Positions 8,742 to 18,157 of a stretch of 64,000 nt of DNA are shown here, one piece after another. Every line of letters begins with the position of its first letter. Position 1 is the stretch's first letter. Source of the DNA: Janthinobacterium sp. TB1-E2 (GTDB lineage Bacteria > Pseudomonadota > Gammaproteobacteria > Burkholderiales > Burkholderiaceae_D); contig NZ_CP142523.1 of assembly GCF_036885605.1 (NCBI RefSeq), positions 2,604,001-2,668,000 of the forward strand. The letters run 5' to 3'. The notes under the pieces are model-generated. The model was not told the origin of the DNA. It searched no databases and worked only from the letters and a program-made list of their open reading frames with translations. Position numbers and translations under genes: made by a program.

Positions 8742-10394
8742 CTATTCTTCCAGTGTCGCTTCCAGCAAGTCGATTTCGCGCAGCAGGCGCAAGTGAATGG
8801 TATCGTCCAGCTCGCCCGAGATGCGGCGGCGGAACAGTTCATCGCGCTCCGCATTGAGCGCTTCCAGGCGCAGCGAGCGTTCGGCCCTGGCCAGTTCCTG
8901 CAAGCGCATCGCCTCGTCGTTGCTGCTTTCGCCATACGCGAGGCGGCGCCGGTAGGCTTCGATCAGGCGGTTGGCCGCTTCCGTGACGACTTGCTGCTTG
9001 TCATTCTTGTCGATGCCTTCGCACACTTTTTCCAGCCGCGCGATGGCCGCTTCGGCGGCAGCGGCGCGGGCGTTGCGCTCTTCCGTCGAACGGCGCGCGG
9101 GCGGCGCGAAGACGAGGCCCTTGGTCAGCAGGGGCAGGGTGACGCTGGCCAGCAGCAGCGACAGCAAAATCACGCCCATGGCCAGGAAGATGACGAGGTC
9201 GCGCGCGGGAAAGCGCGTGCCATCGGGCAGGAACAAGGGCAGGGTCAAAATGCCGGCCAGGGTCAGCGCGCCGCGCACGCCCGCGAACGACGCCACCAGC
9301 AGCAATCGCAGGCTGGGGCGGGCCAGCAGCGCCGCGTCCTTCGGTTCGCCCGCCACCTTCTTGTGGTGCTTGAACAGGGTCAGCTTCATGGAAATGAAGA
9401 CCCAGAGGAAGCGCATGAAGGTCAGCCCCACCGTGATGGCGATGACGAACAGCGGCAGTTTCCAGGCGCTGCCGGCGCCGATCTCGGCCGAGGCGGCCGG
9501 CAAGCCGGCAACGGTGGTGGGCAGCTGCGCGCCCAGCATGACGAAGATCACGCCATTCAAGACCAGTTGCACGGTATCCCACACGGCCTTGCGCTGGGTG
9601 CGCGTGGCGGCCAGCGGGCGGCCGATCAGGTCGGCATAATGCATGGACACGCCCGCCGTGGCGGCGGCCAGGATGCCCGAGCCGTGGATTTGCTCGGCGC
9701 CCAGGTAGGCGGCAAACGGGATCAGGATGCTGATGAGGATTTGCAGGCCCGGTTCTTCGCCGACCTTGCTCACCAGCCATTTATTCGCCAGGCCCACGCC
9801 CCATGAGATGGCCAGACCGATGATGATGCCGCCGCCTGCTTCCTGCAGGAAACTCAGCGAGGCGGCGCCGATGGAAAAGCCGCCCGTCATCATGGCGCCG
9901 ACGGCAAAAGTGAAGCAGACGAGGCCCGACGCATCGTTGAGCAGGGATTCGCCTTCGAGGATGTGCATCAGGCGCGGCGGGATCGGATTGCCTGCGGCGA
10001 TCGCCGAGACGGCCACGGGGTCCGTCGGCGACAGGATGGCGCCCAGCGCGAAAGCGACGGCCAGCGGCACGCTGGGAATCAGCCAGTCGATGAAAAAGCC
10101 CATGCCCAGCACGGTAAACAGCACGAGGCCGATGGCCAGCATCAGGATCGAGCGCGCGTCGGAAAAGAAGGCGCCCTTGGGAATGCGCCAGCCATCGAGA
10201 AACAGCAGCGGCGGGATGAAGAGCAGGAAGAAAATGTCGGGATCGAGCGGCACTTGCACGCCAAACACGGCCAATCCCGTGCCGCCGGCGATCTGGATCA
10301 GGGGCAGTGGCAGCTTGACCCAGCGCGAGCGGGCGAGAAAGCCGCACAGGACGACGGTCAACACGAGGATGAGGATGATGGTAACGGTATGCAT
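8742..10394 (-). CDS. CPA1 family Na+/H+ antiporter
   Basis: This 550-residue protein has about 12 membrane segments followed by a cytosolic helical tail from about 450. It carries the antiporter motifs FIPPLLFLDGW, ILSPTDPVAV (transport aspartate), GESLLNDASGLVCF and FAGVRGALTLA. It should exchange sodium or potassium for protons at the inner membrane for pH and salt balance. The ATG at 10394 begins the first helix; no Shine-Dalgarno is evident, and the frame extends 38 codons upstream without signal-like sequence. It is divergent from the cytochrome operon. Confidence 0.9.
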   Translation of the reverse strand: MHTVTIILILVLTVVLCGFLARSRWVKLPLPLIQIAGGTGLAVFGVQVPLDPDIFFLLFIPPLLFLDGWRIPKGAFFSDARSILMLAIGLVLFTVLGMGFFIDWLIPSVPLAVAFALGAILSPTDPVAVSAIAAGNPIPPRLMHILEGESLLNDASGLVCFTFAVGAMMTGGFSIGAASLSFLQEAGGGIIIGLAISWGVGLANKWLVSKVGEEPGLQILISILIPFAAYLGAEQIHGSGILAAATAGVSMHYADLIGRPLAATRTQRKAVWDTVQLVLNGVIFVMLGAQLPTTVAGLPAASAEIGAGSAWKLPLFVIAITVGLTFMRFLWVFISMKLTLFKHHKKVAGEPKDAALLARPSLRLLLVASFAGVRGALTLAGILTLPLFLPDGTRFPARDLVIFLAMGVILLSLLLASVTLPLLTKGLVFAPPARRSTEERNARAAAAEAAIARLEKVCEGIDKNDKQQVVTEAANRLIEAYRRRLAYGESSNDEAMRLQELARAERSLRLEALNAERDELFRRRISGELDDTIHLRLLREIDLLEATLEE

Positions 10395-10560
10395 GAAGGA
10401 GCGGCGGCGTGCTGAAACGCTGATTATAAGGCGCAGCCCGCCTGCAGGCGGCACCTGCGTGTCATTGCGTACATACAACAAGTCACAATCGCGGTAAGAT
10501 TCTCCCATTCATTGCCACAATCTGCCCTGCTGCCGCCGTCCGTGCGCGGCAGGCGCGTGC

Positions 10561-11883
10561 TTGGCCTTTTACCGGACTCCTGTTTTGCTCAAGAAAATCT
10601 TCACCGGCTTGCTGCTGTCGCTGGCATTGCTCATCGTGGCGGCCCTGGCCGCGTATCTGTATTACTGGCGTCCCGCGCTGGCGCCCATCGATCCCCCTGC
10701 CGCCACGGCATTTCCCCCGCAAGTGGTGGAGCGGGGCCGCATCCTGGCCGGCATGGGCAATTGCGCCGCTTGCCACACGGCCAAGGGCGGCGCCGAGTAC
10801 GCGGGCGGCCACGGCCTGGCCACGCCGTTCGGCACGATCTATGCGACGAATATCACGCCCGACCGGCAAACGGGCATCGGCCGCTGGTCGCAGGCCGCCT
10901 TCCAGCGGGCCATGCGCGAAGGCGTGGGCCGCGACGGTGCCCATCTGTATCCCGTCTTTCCGTACACCCATTTCAACCTCGTCTCGGATGACGACCTGGC
11001 GGCCTTGTACGCGTATTTCATGACGCGCCCGCCCGTGTATGCGGCAGCGCCCGCCAACAGCGTGCCTTTCCCCCTGAACTTGCGGCCCTTGCAGGCAGGC
11101 TGGAAGCTGCTGTTTTTCAAGCCGGCCAGCTATCAACTCAATCCCGCGCAAGGGCTGGACTGGAACCGGGGCCGCTACCTGGCCGAGGGCCTGGCCCATT
11201 GCGCCGCCTGCCACACGCCGCGCAATGCGCTGGGCGCCGAACTTGCCGGCTCATCCTATCTGGGCGCGGCCATCGACCACTGGTATGCGCCGGCCTTGAC
11301 CAGCGCCAACACGGCCCCGCTGCCGTGGACGCAGGACGAGCTGTACGCCTTTTTGCGCACGGGGGCGACGTCCCTGCACGGCGTGGCGGCCGGGCCCATG
11401 TCGGCTGTCGTGCATGAAGGCATGGGCGCCTCGCCCGATAGCGATATCCGCGCGCTGTCCGTGTATTTTGCGGGCGTGGCCGGTGCAGAGCAACGCCAGG
11501 TCGATACCGATACCGTGGTAAAAGCTGGCATCAAGCGTTCGCAGCGCGTCAGCCTGGTCGACAACGACCGTGGCGCCAGCCTGTACGTGGCCGCCTGCGC
11601 GTCGTGCCATTCGAACAGCGATGGCAAGCCCGCGGCGCTGCGGCCGGAACTGAGCCTGAACAGCGCCGTCAGCGCGCCCGATCCCGCCAACCTGATCCAG
11701 GTGATCCTGCACGGCTTGAGCAAGGACGAAGCCATGCCCGGCGTGCTGATGCCCGGCTTTGCCGCCTCGCTGACGGACAACGACGTGGCTCAGCTGGCCG
11801 CCTATCTGCGCCGCAGCCGCAGCCACCAGCCGGCCTGGACAAATCTGGAAGCGGCCGTGGCACGCGCCCGCGCCGGCAAGTAA
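10561..11883 (+). CDS. Membrane-anchored triheme cytochrome c, electron acceptor of a molybdenum hydroxylase
   Basis: The 440-residue protein has an N-terminal membrane anchor at about 12-35 and three CxxCH heme sites: C68/C71/H72, C214/C217/H218 and C346/C349/H350. The three-domain layout matches AdhB-type cytochrome subunits of alcohol and aldehyde dehydrogenases. The 2Fe-2S and molybdopterin subunits follow immediately, so it probably passes electrons from them to the respiratory chain in the periplasm. No ATG is available; TTG at 10561 is preceded by GGCAGG seven bases upstream, and TTG at 10585 is an alternative. Confidence 0.85.
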   Translation: MAFYRTPVLLKKIFTGLLLSLALLIVAALAAYLYYWRPALAPIDPPAATAFPPQVVERGRILAGMGNCAACHTAKGGAEYAGGHGLATPFGTIYATNITPDRQTGIGRWSQAAFQRAMREGVGRDGAHLYPVFPYTHFNLVSDDDLAALYAYFMTRPPVYAAAPANSVPFPLNLRPLQAGWKLLFFKPASYQLNPAQGLDWNRGRYLAEGLAHCAACHTPRNALGAELAGSSYLGAAIDHWYAPALTSANTAPLPWTQDELYAFLRTGATSLHGVAAGPMSAVVHEGMGASPDSDIRALSVYFAGVAGAEQRQVDTDTVVKAGIKRSQRVSLVDNDRGASLYVAACASCHSNSDGKPAALRPELSLNSAVSAPDPANLIQVILHGLSKDEAMPGVLMPGFAASLTDNDVAQLAAYLRRSRSHQPAWTNLEAAVARARAGK

Positions 11884-11898
11884 TTACTGAAAGACTCT

Positions 11899-12366
11899 AT
11901 GTACAACATGACCGTGAATGGCCAGCCCTTCGGCACCGAGAGCGACGCCGAGACGCCCCTGCTGTGGGTGCTGCGCGACGAAGTTAAATTAAAAGGCACG
12001 AAGTTTGGCTGCGGCATCGGCATGTGCGGCGCCTGCACCGTGCACGTGGATGGCCGCGCCATGCGCTCGTGCATCACGCCGATTGCCGCCGTGGCCGGCT
12101 GCGCCATCACCACCATCGAAGGCCTGTCGCCCGATGGCACGCACCCGTTGCAGCGGGCGTGGCTCGCCACGCAGGCGCCCCAGTGCGGCTATTGCCAGTC
12201 GGGCCAGATCATGCAGGCGGCCACCCTGCTGAAAGACTATCCGCAGCCGACCGATGCGAATATCGACGCCGTCATGAGCGGCAACCTGTGCCGCTGCATG
12301 GCGTATGTGCGCATCCGCAAGGCCATCAAACTGGCGGCCGGCATGCAGGAGGCGCCCGGTGTTTAA
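11899..12366 (+). CDS. 2Fe-2S subunit of xanthine oxidase-family hydroxylase (IorA-like)
   Basis: The 155-residue protein has two 2Fe-2S clusters. The plant-type cluster uses C38, C43, C46 and C58 (CGIGMCGAC then SC), and the second uses C96, C99, C131 and C133 (CGYC then CRC). This is the small subunit of a molybdenum hydroxylase such as isoquinoline 1-oxidoreductase or an aldehyde dehydrogenase, relaying electrons from molybdopterin to the cytochrome. It starts 15 bases after the cytochrome gene and overlaps the large subunit by 8 bases. Confidence 0.9.
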   Translation: MYNMTVNGQPFGTESDAETPLLWVLRDEVKLKGTKFGCGIGMCGACTVHVDGRAMRSCITPIAAVAGCAITTIEGLSPDGTHPLQRAWLATQAPQCGYCQSGQIMQAATLLKDYPQPTDANIDAVMSGNLCRCMAYVRIRKAIKLAAGMQEAPGV

Positions 12367-14677
12367 GTTACCGAAAGAAAATTCAGCTGCCCGCCCCAGC
12401 CCATTGGGACGGCGCGGTTTCCTGATCGCCGCCGCCGGTACGGGATTTACCCTCGCCTTCCTGCGCGCCGACAGCTCCCTGGCCGCAGGCAAGGCGGCGC
12501 CCGTGCAGTCTAAGCAAAGCGCCGCGCCCGTGTTCGATCCCAGCATCTGGTTTGAGATCGGCCGCGACGGCATCGTTACCGTCAACATCGCCAAGGCGGA
12601 AATGGGCCAGCATATCGGCACGGCCCTGGCGCGCATCGTGGCCGAGGAGCTTGAAGCGGACTGGAGCAAAGTACGCTTGCATTACGTGGACACGGACCCG
12701 AAATGGGGCTTGATGGTGACGGGCGGCAGCTGGTCCGTCTGGCAGAATTTCGACCCGCTCAGCCGCGCCGGCGCGGCCGGGCGCCTCGCGCTGGTCGAGG
12801 AGGGCGCGCGCCTGCTGCGCGTGCCCGTGTCCGCCTGCCACGCCAGGCTGGGCGTCGTGCATGGCCGGGGGCGGTCGATCAGCTATGGCGACATCGTGCG
12901 CCGTGGCAAGCTGGCGCGCCAGTACTCGCCCGAGCAATTGAAAGCCATCGTGCTGAAGACGCCGCAGCAGCGCAGCCTGATCGGCCAGAACGTGCAGGCG
13001 CTCGACATCCCCGCGAAAATCAATGGCACGGCCATGTACGGCATCGATGCGGAAGTCGAGGGCATGCTGTTTGCGCGCCCGAAGATCCCGCCCACGCGCT
13101 ACGGTTCGAAAGTGGTGTCCATCGATGATACGGCGGCCAGGAAGGTGCCGGGCTACCTGCGCAGTGTAGCCCTGCAAGACCCCAGCGGCACGGTGCCCGG
13201 CTGGGTCATGGTGGTGGCCGAAACGTATGCGGCCGCCATGCGCGCGGCCGAGCTCGTGCAAGTGAAATGGCGGGCCGGCGCGGCCGCCCACGTGGCGGAG
13301 CAGGATATTGTCAACTACGCGACCAAACAGCTGGCCGACGCGAGCCTGGGCGCCCGCGTCGTCGATGACGATGGCGTGGAGCAAGCGTTCAAGGAGGCCA
13401 GCCTGCAGCTGGAACGCCACTACACGACCAGTACCGTGTTGCATTTCCAGCTGGAACCCGTGAATGCCCTGGCGCAGGAAATCGACGGCGTCTGGCACAT
13501 TCATGCGGGCAACCAGTGGCAATCGTTGATACTGCCCGTGCTGGCGCAGGCGTTGAAGGTGCCCGAGAGCCATGTCATGCTGCACACTTATCTGCTCGGT
13601 GGCGGCTTCGGCCGTCGCCTGAATGGCGATTATTGCGTGCCGGCCGCGCTGGCCGCGCAAGCCGTGGGGCGCCCCGTCAAGATGATATGCACGCGGGCCG
13701 ACGACGCCCGTTTCGATTCGCCCCGTTCGCCGTCCGTGCAGCACGTGCGCATGGCGTTCGACGACACAGGCAAGGTGTCGGCGATGGTGCACGAAGCGAG
13801 CGCGGGCTGGCCCACGCAAGCGATGATCCCCGCCTTCCTGGCCAAGGATAAGCAGGGCCATCCGTATGACCCGTTCGCCATCGCCGGCGCCGACCACTGG
13901 TATTCGGTGGGTGCGCAGCGCGTGCGGGCCGTGTCGAACGACCTGGCCAACAGCAGTTTTCGCCCCGGCTGGCTGCGTTCCGTGGGGCCCGGCTGGACGA
14001 ATTGGGCTGTGGAAAGTTTCATGGACGAGGCGGCGCAGGCGGCCAAGGTCGATCCGCTGGCGTTCCGTTTGTCGCTGTTGCAGGCGACGGGGCGCAATGC
14101 GGGCTGCGCGCCGAACGCCGTCGGCGGCGCCGCGCGCCTGGCTCATGTATTGCGCCGGGTGGCGGACAAGGCGGGCTGGGGTACGGCCATGCCGCCCGAC
14201 ACGGGCCTGGGCATTGCCGCCACGTTTGGCCAGGAACGCGATATGCCCACGTGGACGGCGTGCGTTGCCAGAGTGAAAGTGGACCGCAGCACTTGCATGG
14301 TGAAAGTCGAAAAGCTGTTCATGGTGATCGACGCGGGCAGCATCGTCGACCCCGATGGCGCGCTGGCGCAGGCGGAAGGGGGCGCCCTGTGGGGCGTGAG
14401 CATGGCCTTGCATGAAGGCACGGCTTTCCTCAACGGCCAGGTGAAGGATATCAACCTGAATACCTACACGCCGCTGCGCATGGCCGACGTGCCCGAGCTC
14501 GACATCGAATTCGTGGCCAGCACGGCAACGTCGACGGGCATGGGCGAGCCGCCCACGACGGCCGTGGCGCCGGCGATCGGCAACGCCATCTTTGCCGCCG
14601 TGGCCTCGCGCGTGCGGCATTTGCCGATCCGCCCGGAAGCCGTGCTCAAGGGGCTGGACCGGCACGGCGCCGTCTGA
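12359..14677 (+). CDS. Molybdopterin-binding large subunit of xanthine oxidase-family hydroxylase (IorB-like)
   Basis: The start is GTG at 12359, with a perfect AGGAGG (12347-12352) six bases upstream; this gives 772 residues. The N-terminus has a twin-arginine signal ([18 protein letters not shown]), so the folded enzyme is exported, in line with a periplasmic cytochrome partner. Family motifs include GGGFGRR and [17 protein letters not shown], around the molybdenum cofactor. It hydroxylates an aldehyde or N-heterocycle using water. Substrate is unknown; the cytochrome c plus Tat layout resembles membrane aldehyde dehydrogenases and isoquinoline oxidoreductases. No cofactor maturation gene is in the operon. 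Confidence 0.88.
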   Translation: MFKLPKENSAARPSPLGRRGFLIAAAGTGFTLAFLRADSSLAAGKAAPVQSKQSAAPVFDPSIWFEIGRDGIVTVNIAKAEMGQHIGTALARIVAEELEADWSKVRLHYVDTDPKWGLMVTGGSWSVWQNFDPLSRAGAAGRLALVEEGARLLRVPVSACHARLGVVHGRGRSISYGDIVRRGKLARQYSPEQLKAIVLKTPQQRSLIGQNVQALDIPAKINGTAMYGIDAEVEGMLFARPKIPPTRYGSKVVSIDDTAARKVPGYLRSVALQDPSGTVPGWVMVVAETYAAAMRAAELVQVKWRAGAAAHVAEQDIVNYATKQLADASLGARVVDDDGVEQAFKEASLQLERHYTTSTVLHFQLEPVNALAQEIDGVWHIHAGNQWQSLILPVLAQALKVPESHVMLHTYLLGGGFGRRLNGDYCVPAALAAQAVGRPVKMICTRADDARFDSPRSPSVQHVRMAFDDTGKVSAMVHEASAGWPTQAMIPAFLAKDKQGHPYDPFAIAGADHWYSVGAQRVRAVSNDLANSSFRPGWLRSVGPGWTNWAVESFMDEAAQAAKVDPLAFRLSLLQATGRNAGCAPNAVGGAARLAHVLRRVADKAGWGTAMPPDTGLGIAATFGQERDMPTWTACVARVKVDRSTCMVKVEKLFMVIDAGSIVDPDGALAQAEGGALWGVSMALHEGTAFLNGQVKDINLNTYTPLRMADVPELDIEFVASTATSTGMGEPPTTAVAPAIGNAIFAAVASRVRHLPIRPEAVLKGLDRHGAV

Positions 14678-14815
14678 TGGGCGCGCGTGGCGAATTTGAC
14701 GTGCGCCGCGCGTGAACGGGCGCAGGCTGGTACACTGATGCTTGCCGATCAGCGTACTAGCAGCGTGATTTCAGCTTGATGTCAGCGTCATTCCAGCTCG
14801 ATAGCGGAGGCAGCC

Positions 14816-15481
14816 ATGCAAGAACAATTTGTCAGCATCACGGCCGATGAACTTCAAATGGACGGCGTGCTTGAAATGCCCGAGCGGCCCGTGGGCATCG
14901 TCCTGTTTGCCCACGGCGCGGGCGCCGATAGCGACTACCTTGGCGCTTCCAGCCACGCCACCTCCCAGGATTTTTTGCGAGCGGGCATCGCTACCCTGCG
15001 CTTCGACCAGGGCGGTATCGAGCCTGGCGGCGGCAGCAATGGCCACGCGTATTTCGTGCGCAGCGATATCGTGCTGCTCGCGCGCCAGCTGGAAAAAGCC
15101 CTGGGCTGGCTGCAAGTGGACCCGTCCACGCGGCGCTTGCCCTGCGGCCTGTATGGCTATGGCACCAGCGCGGCCGTCGTGATGCAACTGGCGGCCTGGC
15201 GCAGCGCGGAAATCGCCGCGCTGGCCGTTTGCGATGGGCAGGTGGAAATGGCGGGCAAGGCGGCGCTTGAAAACGTGCGCGTGCCGTCTCTGCTGATCGT
15301 GGGCGGACGCGACCCCGACGTGGCCGGCCTGAACCGCATGGCATTTGCCACCTTGCGCTGCGACAAGCAATTGGAACAGATCGCCGCGCCCAGCGGCCCC
15401 GACACGCGCCACCAGGCCGCCCTGCTGGCCACGGACTGGTACACGCGCCATTTCAACGGGCATACCAGTACGGCGCAGTAG
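14816..15481 (+). CDS. Alpha/beta hydrolase-fold protein lacking the catalytic serine
   Basis: The 221-residue soluble protein has the dienelactone hydrolase-like fold: FAHGAGADSD oxyanion region, LRFD, the nucleophile elbow LPCGLYGYGTSAA and VPSLLIVGGRDPDV with the usual acid. In related proteins the elbow reads G-x-S-x-G; here it is G-Y-G-T-S, with glycine at position 116 where serine is expected. The usual C-terminal histidine segment is also changed (APSGPDTRHQ). A non-catalytic or altered role is likely. GGAGG precedes the ATG, and the gene looks intact and expressed. Confidence 0.75.
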   Translation: MQEQFVSITADELQMDGVLEMPERPVGIVLFAHGAGADSDYLGASSHATSQDFLRAGIATLRFDQGGIEPGGGSNGHAYFVRSDIVLLARQLEKALGWLQVDPSTRRLPCGLYGYGTSAAVVMQLAAWRSAEIAALAVCDGQVEMAGKAALENVRVPSLLIVGGRDPDVAGLNRMAFATLRCDKQLEQIAAPSGPDTRHQAALLATDWYTRHFNGHTSTAQ

Positions 15482-15488
15482 TGGGACA

Positions 15489-15509
15489 GAGCAGCACTTA
15501 TGGCTGCTC
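15489..15509. terminator. Inverted repeat between convergent genes, possible bidirectional terminator
   Basis: Arms GAGCAGC and GCTGCTC with a 7-base loop lie between the ends of the hydrolase-like and SnoaL-like genes. There is no T-run on either side, so function as an intrinsic terminator is uncertain. Confidence 0.3.
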
Positions 15510-15927
15510 AATGCGACGGCACGGCACCGATTTGCTGTAATAAGCCAAGCATGTCGGGCTGGCCGCGCTCCTCGACGAACTTGCCGTCGGACAGACGGTA
15601 GAGGTTCATGGCTTGCACCGCAATCTGCTTCCCGGTAGGCGGCACACCGAAGAACGTTCCCTGATGTGTGCCGCGCATAATGAACCGGGCGGCGACTTTA
15701 TCACCTTCGGCCACCATTTCTTCCAGGGTCCACTGGATGTCGGGGAAGCCTTCACGCATCATGGCGATGATGGCGAGATATCCAGCCGGCCCTCGCATGG
15801 GCTCCGGACTTCCCGGTACGTGAAAGATTGCGTCTGTCGAGATGAGTTCGTCAGCCAGTGCCTGGCTGGCGGTGTTGATGAACTCAACAAACTTCTGCAT
15901 GGTGAGCCTGTTTGCTTCCGATGTCAT
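15508..15927 (-). CDS. SnoaL-like / ester cyclase family protein
   Basis: The 139-residue protein has the NTF2-like alpha+beta barrel pattern: long first helix, FHVPGSPEPMRGPAGYLAIIAMMREGFPD, then KVAARFIMRGTHQGTFFGVPPTGK and a final strand ending near PDMLGLLQQIG. Many relatives are annotated as SnoaL-like polyketide cyclases or ester cyclases; real substrates are mostly unknown. It is divergent from the LysR gene at 16.3 kb, a common regulator-target arrangement. GGAGTATT lies before the start. Confidence 0.82.
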   Translation of the reverse strand: MTSEANRLTMQKFVEFINTASQALADELISTDAIFHVPGSPEPMRGPAGYLAIIAMMREGFPDIQWTLEEMVAEGDKVAARFIMRGTHQGTFFGVPPTGKQIAVQAMNLYRLSDGKFVEERGQPDMLGLLQQIGAVPSH

Positions 15928-16270
15928 GGTAATACTCCTTTATCGACGATATGAGTGGTTTAAGGTGCGTATGCACTTGTGCTGCCTGGCTTGATGCTGC
16001 CGCTGGTGGTGAAATGATCGATCTGAAATGGATGGCCGACCGGCGATCGGATTGGTGAACACGACGTCCTCGCCCGACAGGTGGGCGCGGGGCGCGCCGG
16101 CCGGGGCGGCGTACGAGGGCAAAGCAAGGCCGTCTGCGGAGGAGCGATTAAAGCGGTGCATGCTTATGCCCGGGAAAGAGAATGCCGCTACTTTGGACTA
16201 TAAACGCCAGAAGATAAATGTCGATTAAAATTGGTCACTTGAAATGTGGCGTTTGTAATGGGTGGATGCG
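15928..16270. other. Intergenic region between SnoaL-like and LysR genes, no convincing gene
   Basis: About 340 bases separate two divergent genes. A 73-codon minus-strand frame (15940-16161) and a 66-codon plus-strand frame are open, but neither has a recognisable domain or good ribosome site. The right end near 16200-16250 is AT-rich and is the likely promoter zone for LysR. A remnant of an older gene is possible but not shown. Confidence 0.5.
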
Positions 16271-17164
16271 ATGGACCGACTACTGAGCATGACCGTGTTT
16301 GCCAAGGCGGTCGAGCTGGGCTCCTTTTCCGCTGCCGCCGACGTGTTCCGCATGTCGCCGCAGCTGGTGGGCAAGCATGTGCTGACTTTGGAGCAGCACT
16401 TGGGCATCCGCTTGCTCAACCGCACCACGCGGCGCCAGCATTTAACGGAAATCGGGGCAAGCTATTACGAAAAGGTGAAAGTCATTTTGGCCGAGGTGGC
16501 CGCTGCGGAGGGATTGGCCGCCGAGAGCCATGCCCGTCCCAGCGGCCGCCTGCGCGTCAACGCCCCGCTCACCTTCGGAATCCACGCCTTGATGCCACGC
16601 CTGACCGAATACATGGCGACCTACCCGGATGTGCAGGTCGAGGTGTCGCTCACGAACCGGTATGTCGATGCAATCGAGGAGGGGGCGGACGTCGTGTTCC
16701 GGGTAGGCGAGCTGGCCGACAGCAGCCGCATTGCCCGCCGCCTGGCGCCGTACCGGCTGATTCTCTGCGCTTCGCCCGCCTATCTGGCGTCACACCCGCC
16801 CATCATCTCGCCAATGGACCTGGCCAGCCACGAATGCCTGGGCTTTGCCTACACGGAGTTGCGCAGCCACTGGAGCTTCGACGGTCCGGACGGCCCGGTG
16901 ACGGTGCCGGTAACGGGCCGCCTGATGATCGACAGCGGCGAGGCCCTCCTGATGGCCGCCCGCGCCAGCATGGGTGTCATGCTGCAGCCGGCGGAATTGC
17001 TGGAAGCCGACATCGCGGCAGGCAGGCTGGTGCGCGTGTTGCCGAAATACCGGGCCCCTGACAGGCCTCTGCACTTGCTGTATGCGCCAGACCGCCAGAT
17101 GACACCGAAGCTGCGCAGCTTCATCGAATTTTCTGTCGCCGTGTTCGGCAGCGGCAAGGACTGA
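16271..17164 (+). CDS. LysR family transcriptional regulator
   Basis: The 297-residue protein has an N-terminal winged helix (FAKAVELGSFSAAADVFRMS, then LNRTTRRQHLTEIG) and a C-terminal periplasmic-binding-like effector domain (SGRLRVNAPLTFG, VEVSLTNRYVDAIEEGADVVFRVG). This is the CrgA/PA2206-like LysR subgroup. The ATG at 16271 is preferred to a GTG at 16262. The divergent SnoaL-like gene is the first candidate target; the effector is unknown. Confidence 0.9.
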   Translation: MDRLLSMTVFAKAVELGSFSAAADVFRMSPQLVGKHVLTLEQHLGIRLLNRTTRRQHLTEIGASYYEKVKVILAEVAAAEGLAAESHARPSGRLRVNAPLTFGIHALMPRLTEYMATYPDVQVEVSLTNRYVDAIEEGADVVFRVGELADSSRIARRLAPYRLILCASPAYLASHPPIISPMDLASHECLGFAYTELRSHWSFDGPDGPVTVPVTGRLMIDSGEALLMAARASMGVMLQPAELLEADIAAGRLVRVLPKYRAPDRPLHLLYAPDRQMTPKLRSFIEFSVAVFGSGKD

Positions 17165-17234
17165 GTTTTTCCACGCGCCTCGCCCGTATCGAAAATTTCC
17201 ATAGTCCTGGCACTGTGACATGTTTCACTGGCGC

Positions 17235-18101
17235 CTATATGGCGCGCAGATTCCTCGCATGGAAGCGCACGTGCTCTTCCATGAAGCTGGCGATGAAGTA
17301 ATAGCCGTGGTCGTAGCCGGCATGGCGGCGCAGCCGTAATGGCTGGCCGGCGTCGCGGCACGCCGCTTCGAAGACATCGGGGTGCAGTTGTTCGGGCAGG
17401 AATTTGTCGGCCAGGCCCTGGTCGATCAAGATGCCTTCGGGGAACAGCGGCGGCTGGCCCTGCAGGCCGCGCATCAGCGCGCTGGCGTCGTACTGCTGCC
17501 AGCTGGCGGCATCACCGCCCAGGTAGCCCGTGAATGCTTTCTTGCCCCATGGACATTGGCTCGGTGCGGCGATGGGGGCGAAGGCGGATACTGAGCGGAA
17601 CAGTTCCGGGTTGCGCAAGGCCAGCACCAGTGCGCCATGGCCGCCCATCGAATGGCCGAAAATGCCCGTGCGTTGCGCATCGATCGCCAGTTCCTGCTCC
17701 AGCAGGGCGTGCAGTTCCAGCAGGTAGCTGTACATGCGGTAGTGGCTGCTCCATGGCGCCTCGGTGGCGTCCACGTAAAAGCCGGCGCCCGCGCCGAAAT
17801 CCCAGGAGTCGCTTTCGCCCGCGATGTTCGCGCCACGGGGGCTGGTGTCGGGGGCGATCAGGATCAAGCCTTCCTCGGCCGCCACGCGCTGCGCGCCGCC
17901 CTTGATCATGAACGTTTCTTCCGTGCAGGTCAGGCCCGCCAGGTAAAACAGGGCGGGGCGCCTGGTGGTGACCGTGGCGCCCGGCGCCGTGTCGGGAATG
18001 AAGGCCGAGAAACGCATGGGCAAGCCGATGGCTTGCGCGTCGTGGCGATAAAAGCGTTGTACGCCGCCAAAACAGGCGTGTTCACTCAACAGTTCCAGCA
18101 T
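17235..18101 (-). CDS. fghA: S-formylglutathione hydrolase
   Basis: This 288-residue esterase D family protein has GLTCTEETFMIKGGAQ, DTSPRG, GAGAGFYVDAT, the nucleophile elbow GHSMGG and KKAFTGYLGG. The acid and histidine are visible in DQGLADKFL and YDHGYYFI. It hydrolyses S-formylglutathione to formate and glutathione, the second step of glutathione-dependent formaldehyde detoxification. The usual neighbour, the class III alcohol dehydrogenase gene, is not in the window. The fdhD/FdhF-type genes at 50-53 kb are too far away to be linked by position. Confidence 0.93.
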   Translation of the reverse strand: MLELLSEHACFGGVQRFYRHDAQAIGLPMRFSAFIPDTAPGATVTTRRPALFYLAGLTCTEETFMIKGGAQRVAAEEGLILIAPDTSPRGANIAGESDSWDFGAGAGFYVDATEAPWSSHYRMYSYLLELHALLEQELAIDAQRTGIFGHSMGGHGALVLALRNPELFRSVSAFAPIAAPSQCPWGKKAFTGYLGGDAASWQQYDASALMRGLQGQPPLFPEGILIDQGLADKFLPEQLHPDVFEAACRDAGQPLRLRRHAGYDHGYYFIASFMEEHVRFHARNLRAI

Positions 18102-18157
18102 GAATTCTCCTCGTTAATGCCACAGTATAGCCAGAGCGGCGCGGGGCCGGCACGGGA

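Noticed and set aside
12383-14665. 760-codon minus-strand frame opposite the molybdopterin subunit
   Set aside because: No recognisable domain; the plus strand has a Tat signal and MGEPPTT/GGGFGRR motifs.
15940-16161. 73-codon minus-strand frame as a small gene
   Set aside because: No domain, weak start context, and it lies in a promoter gap next to a LysR gene.
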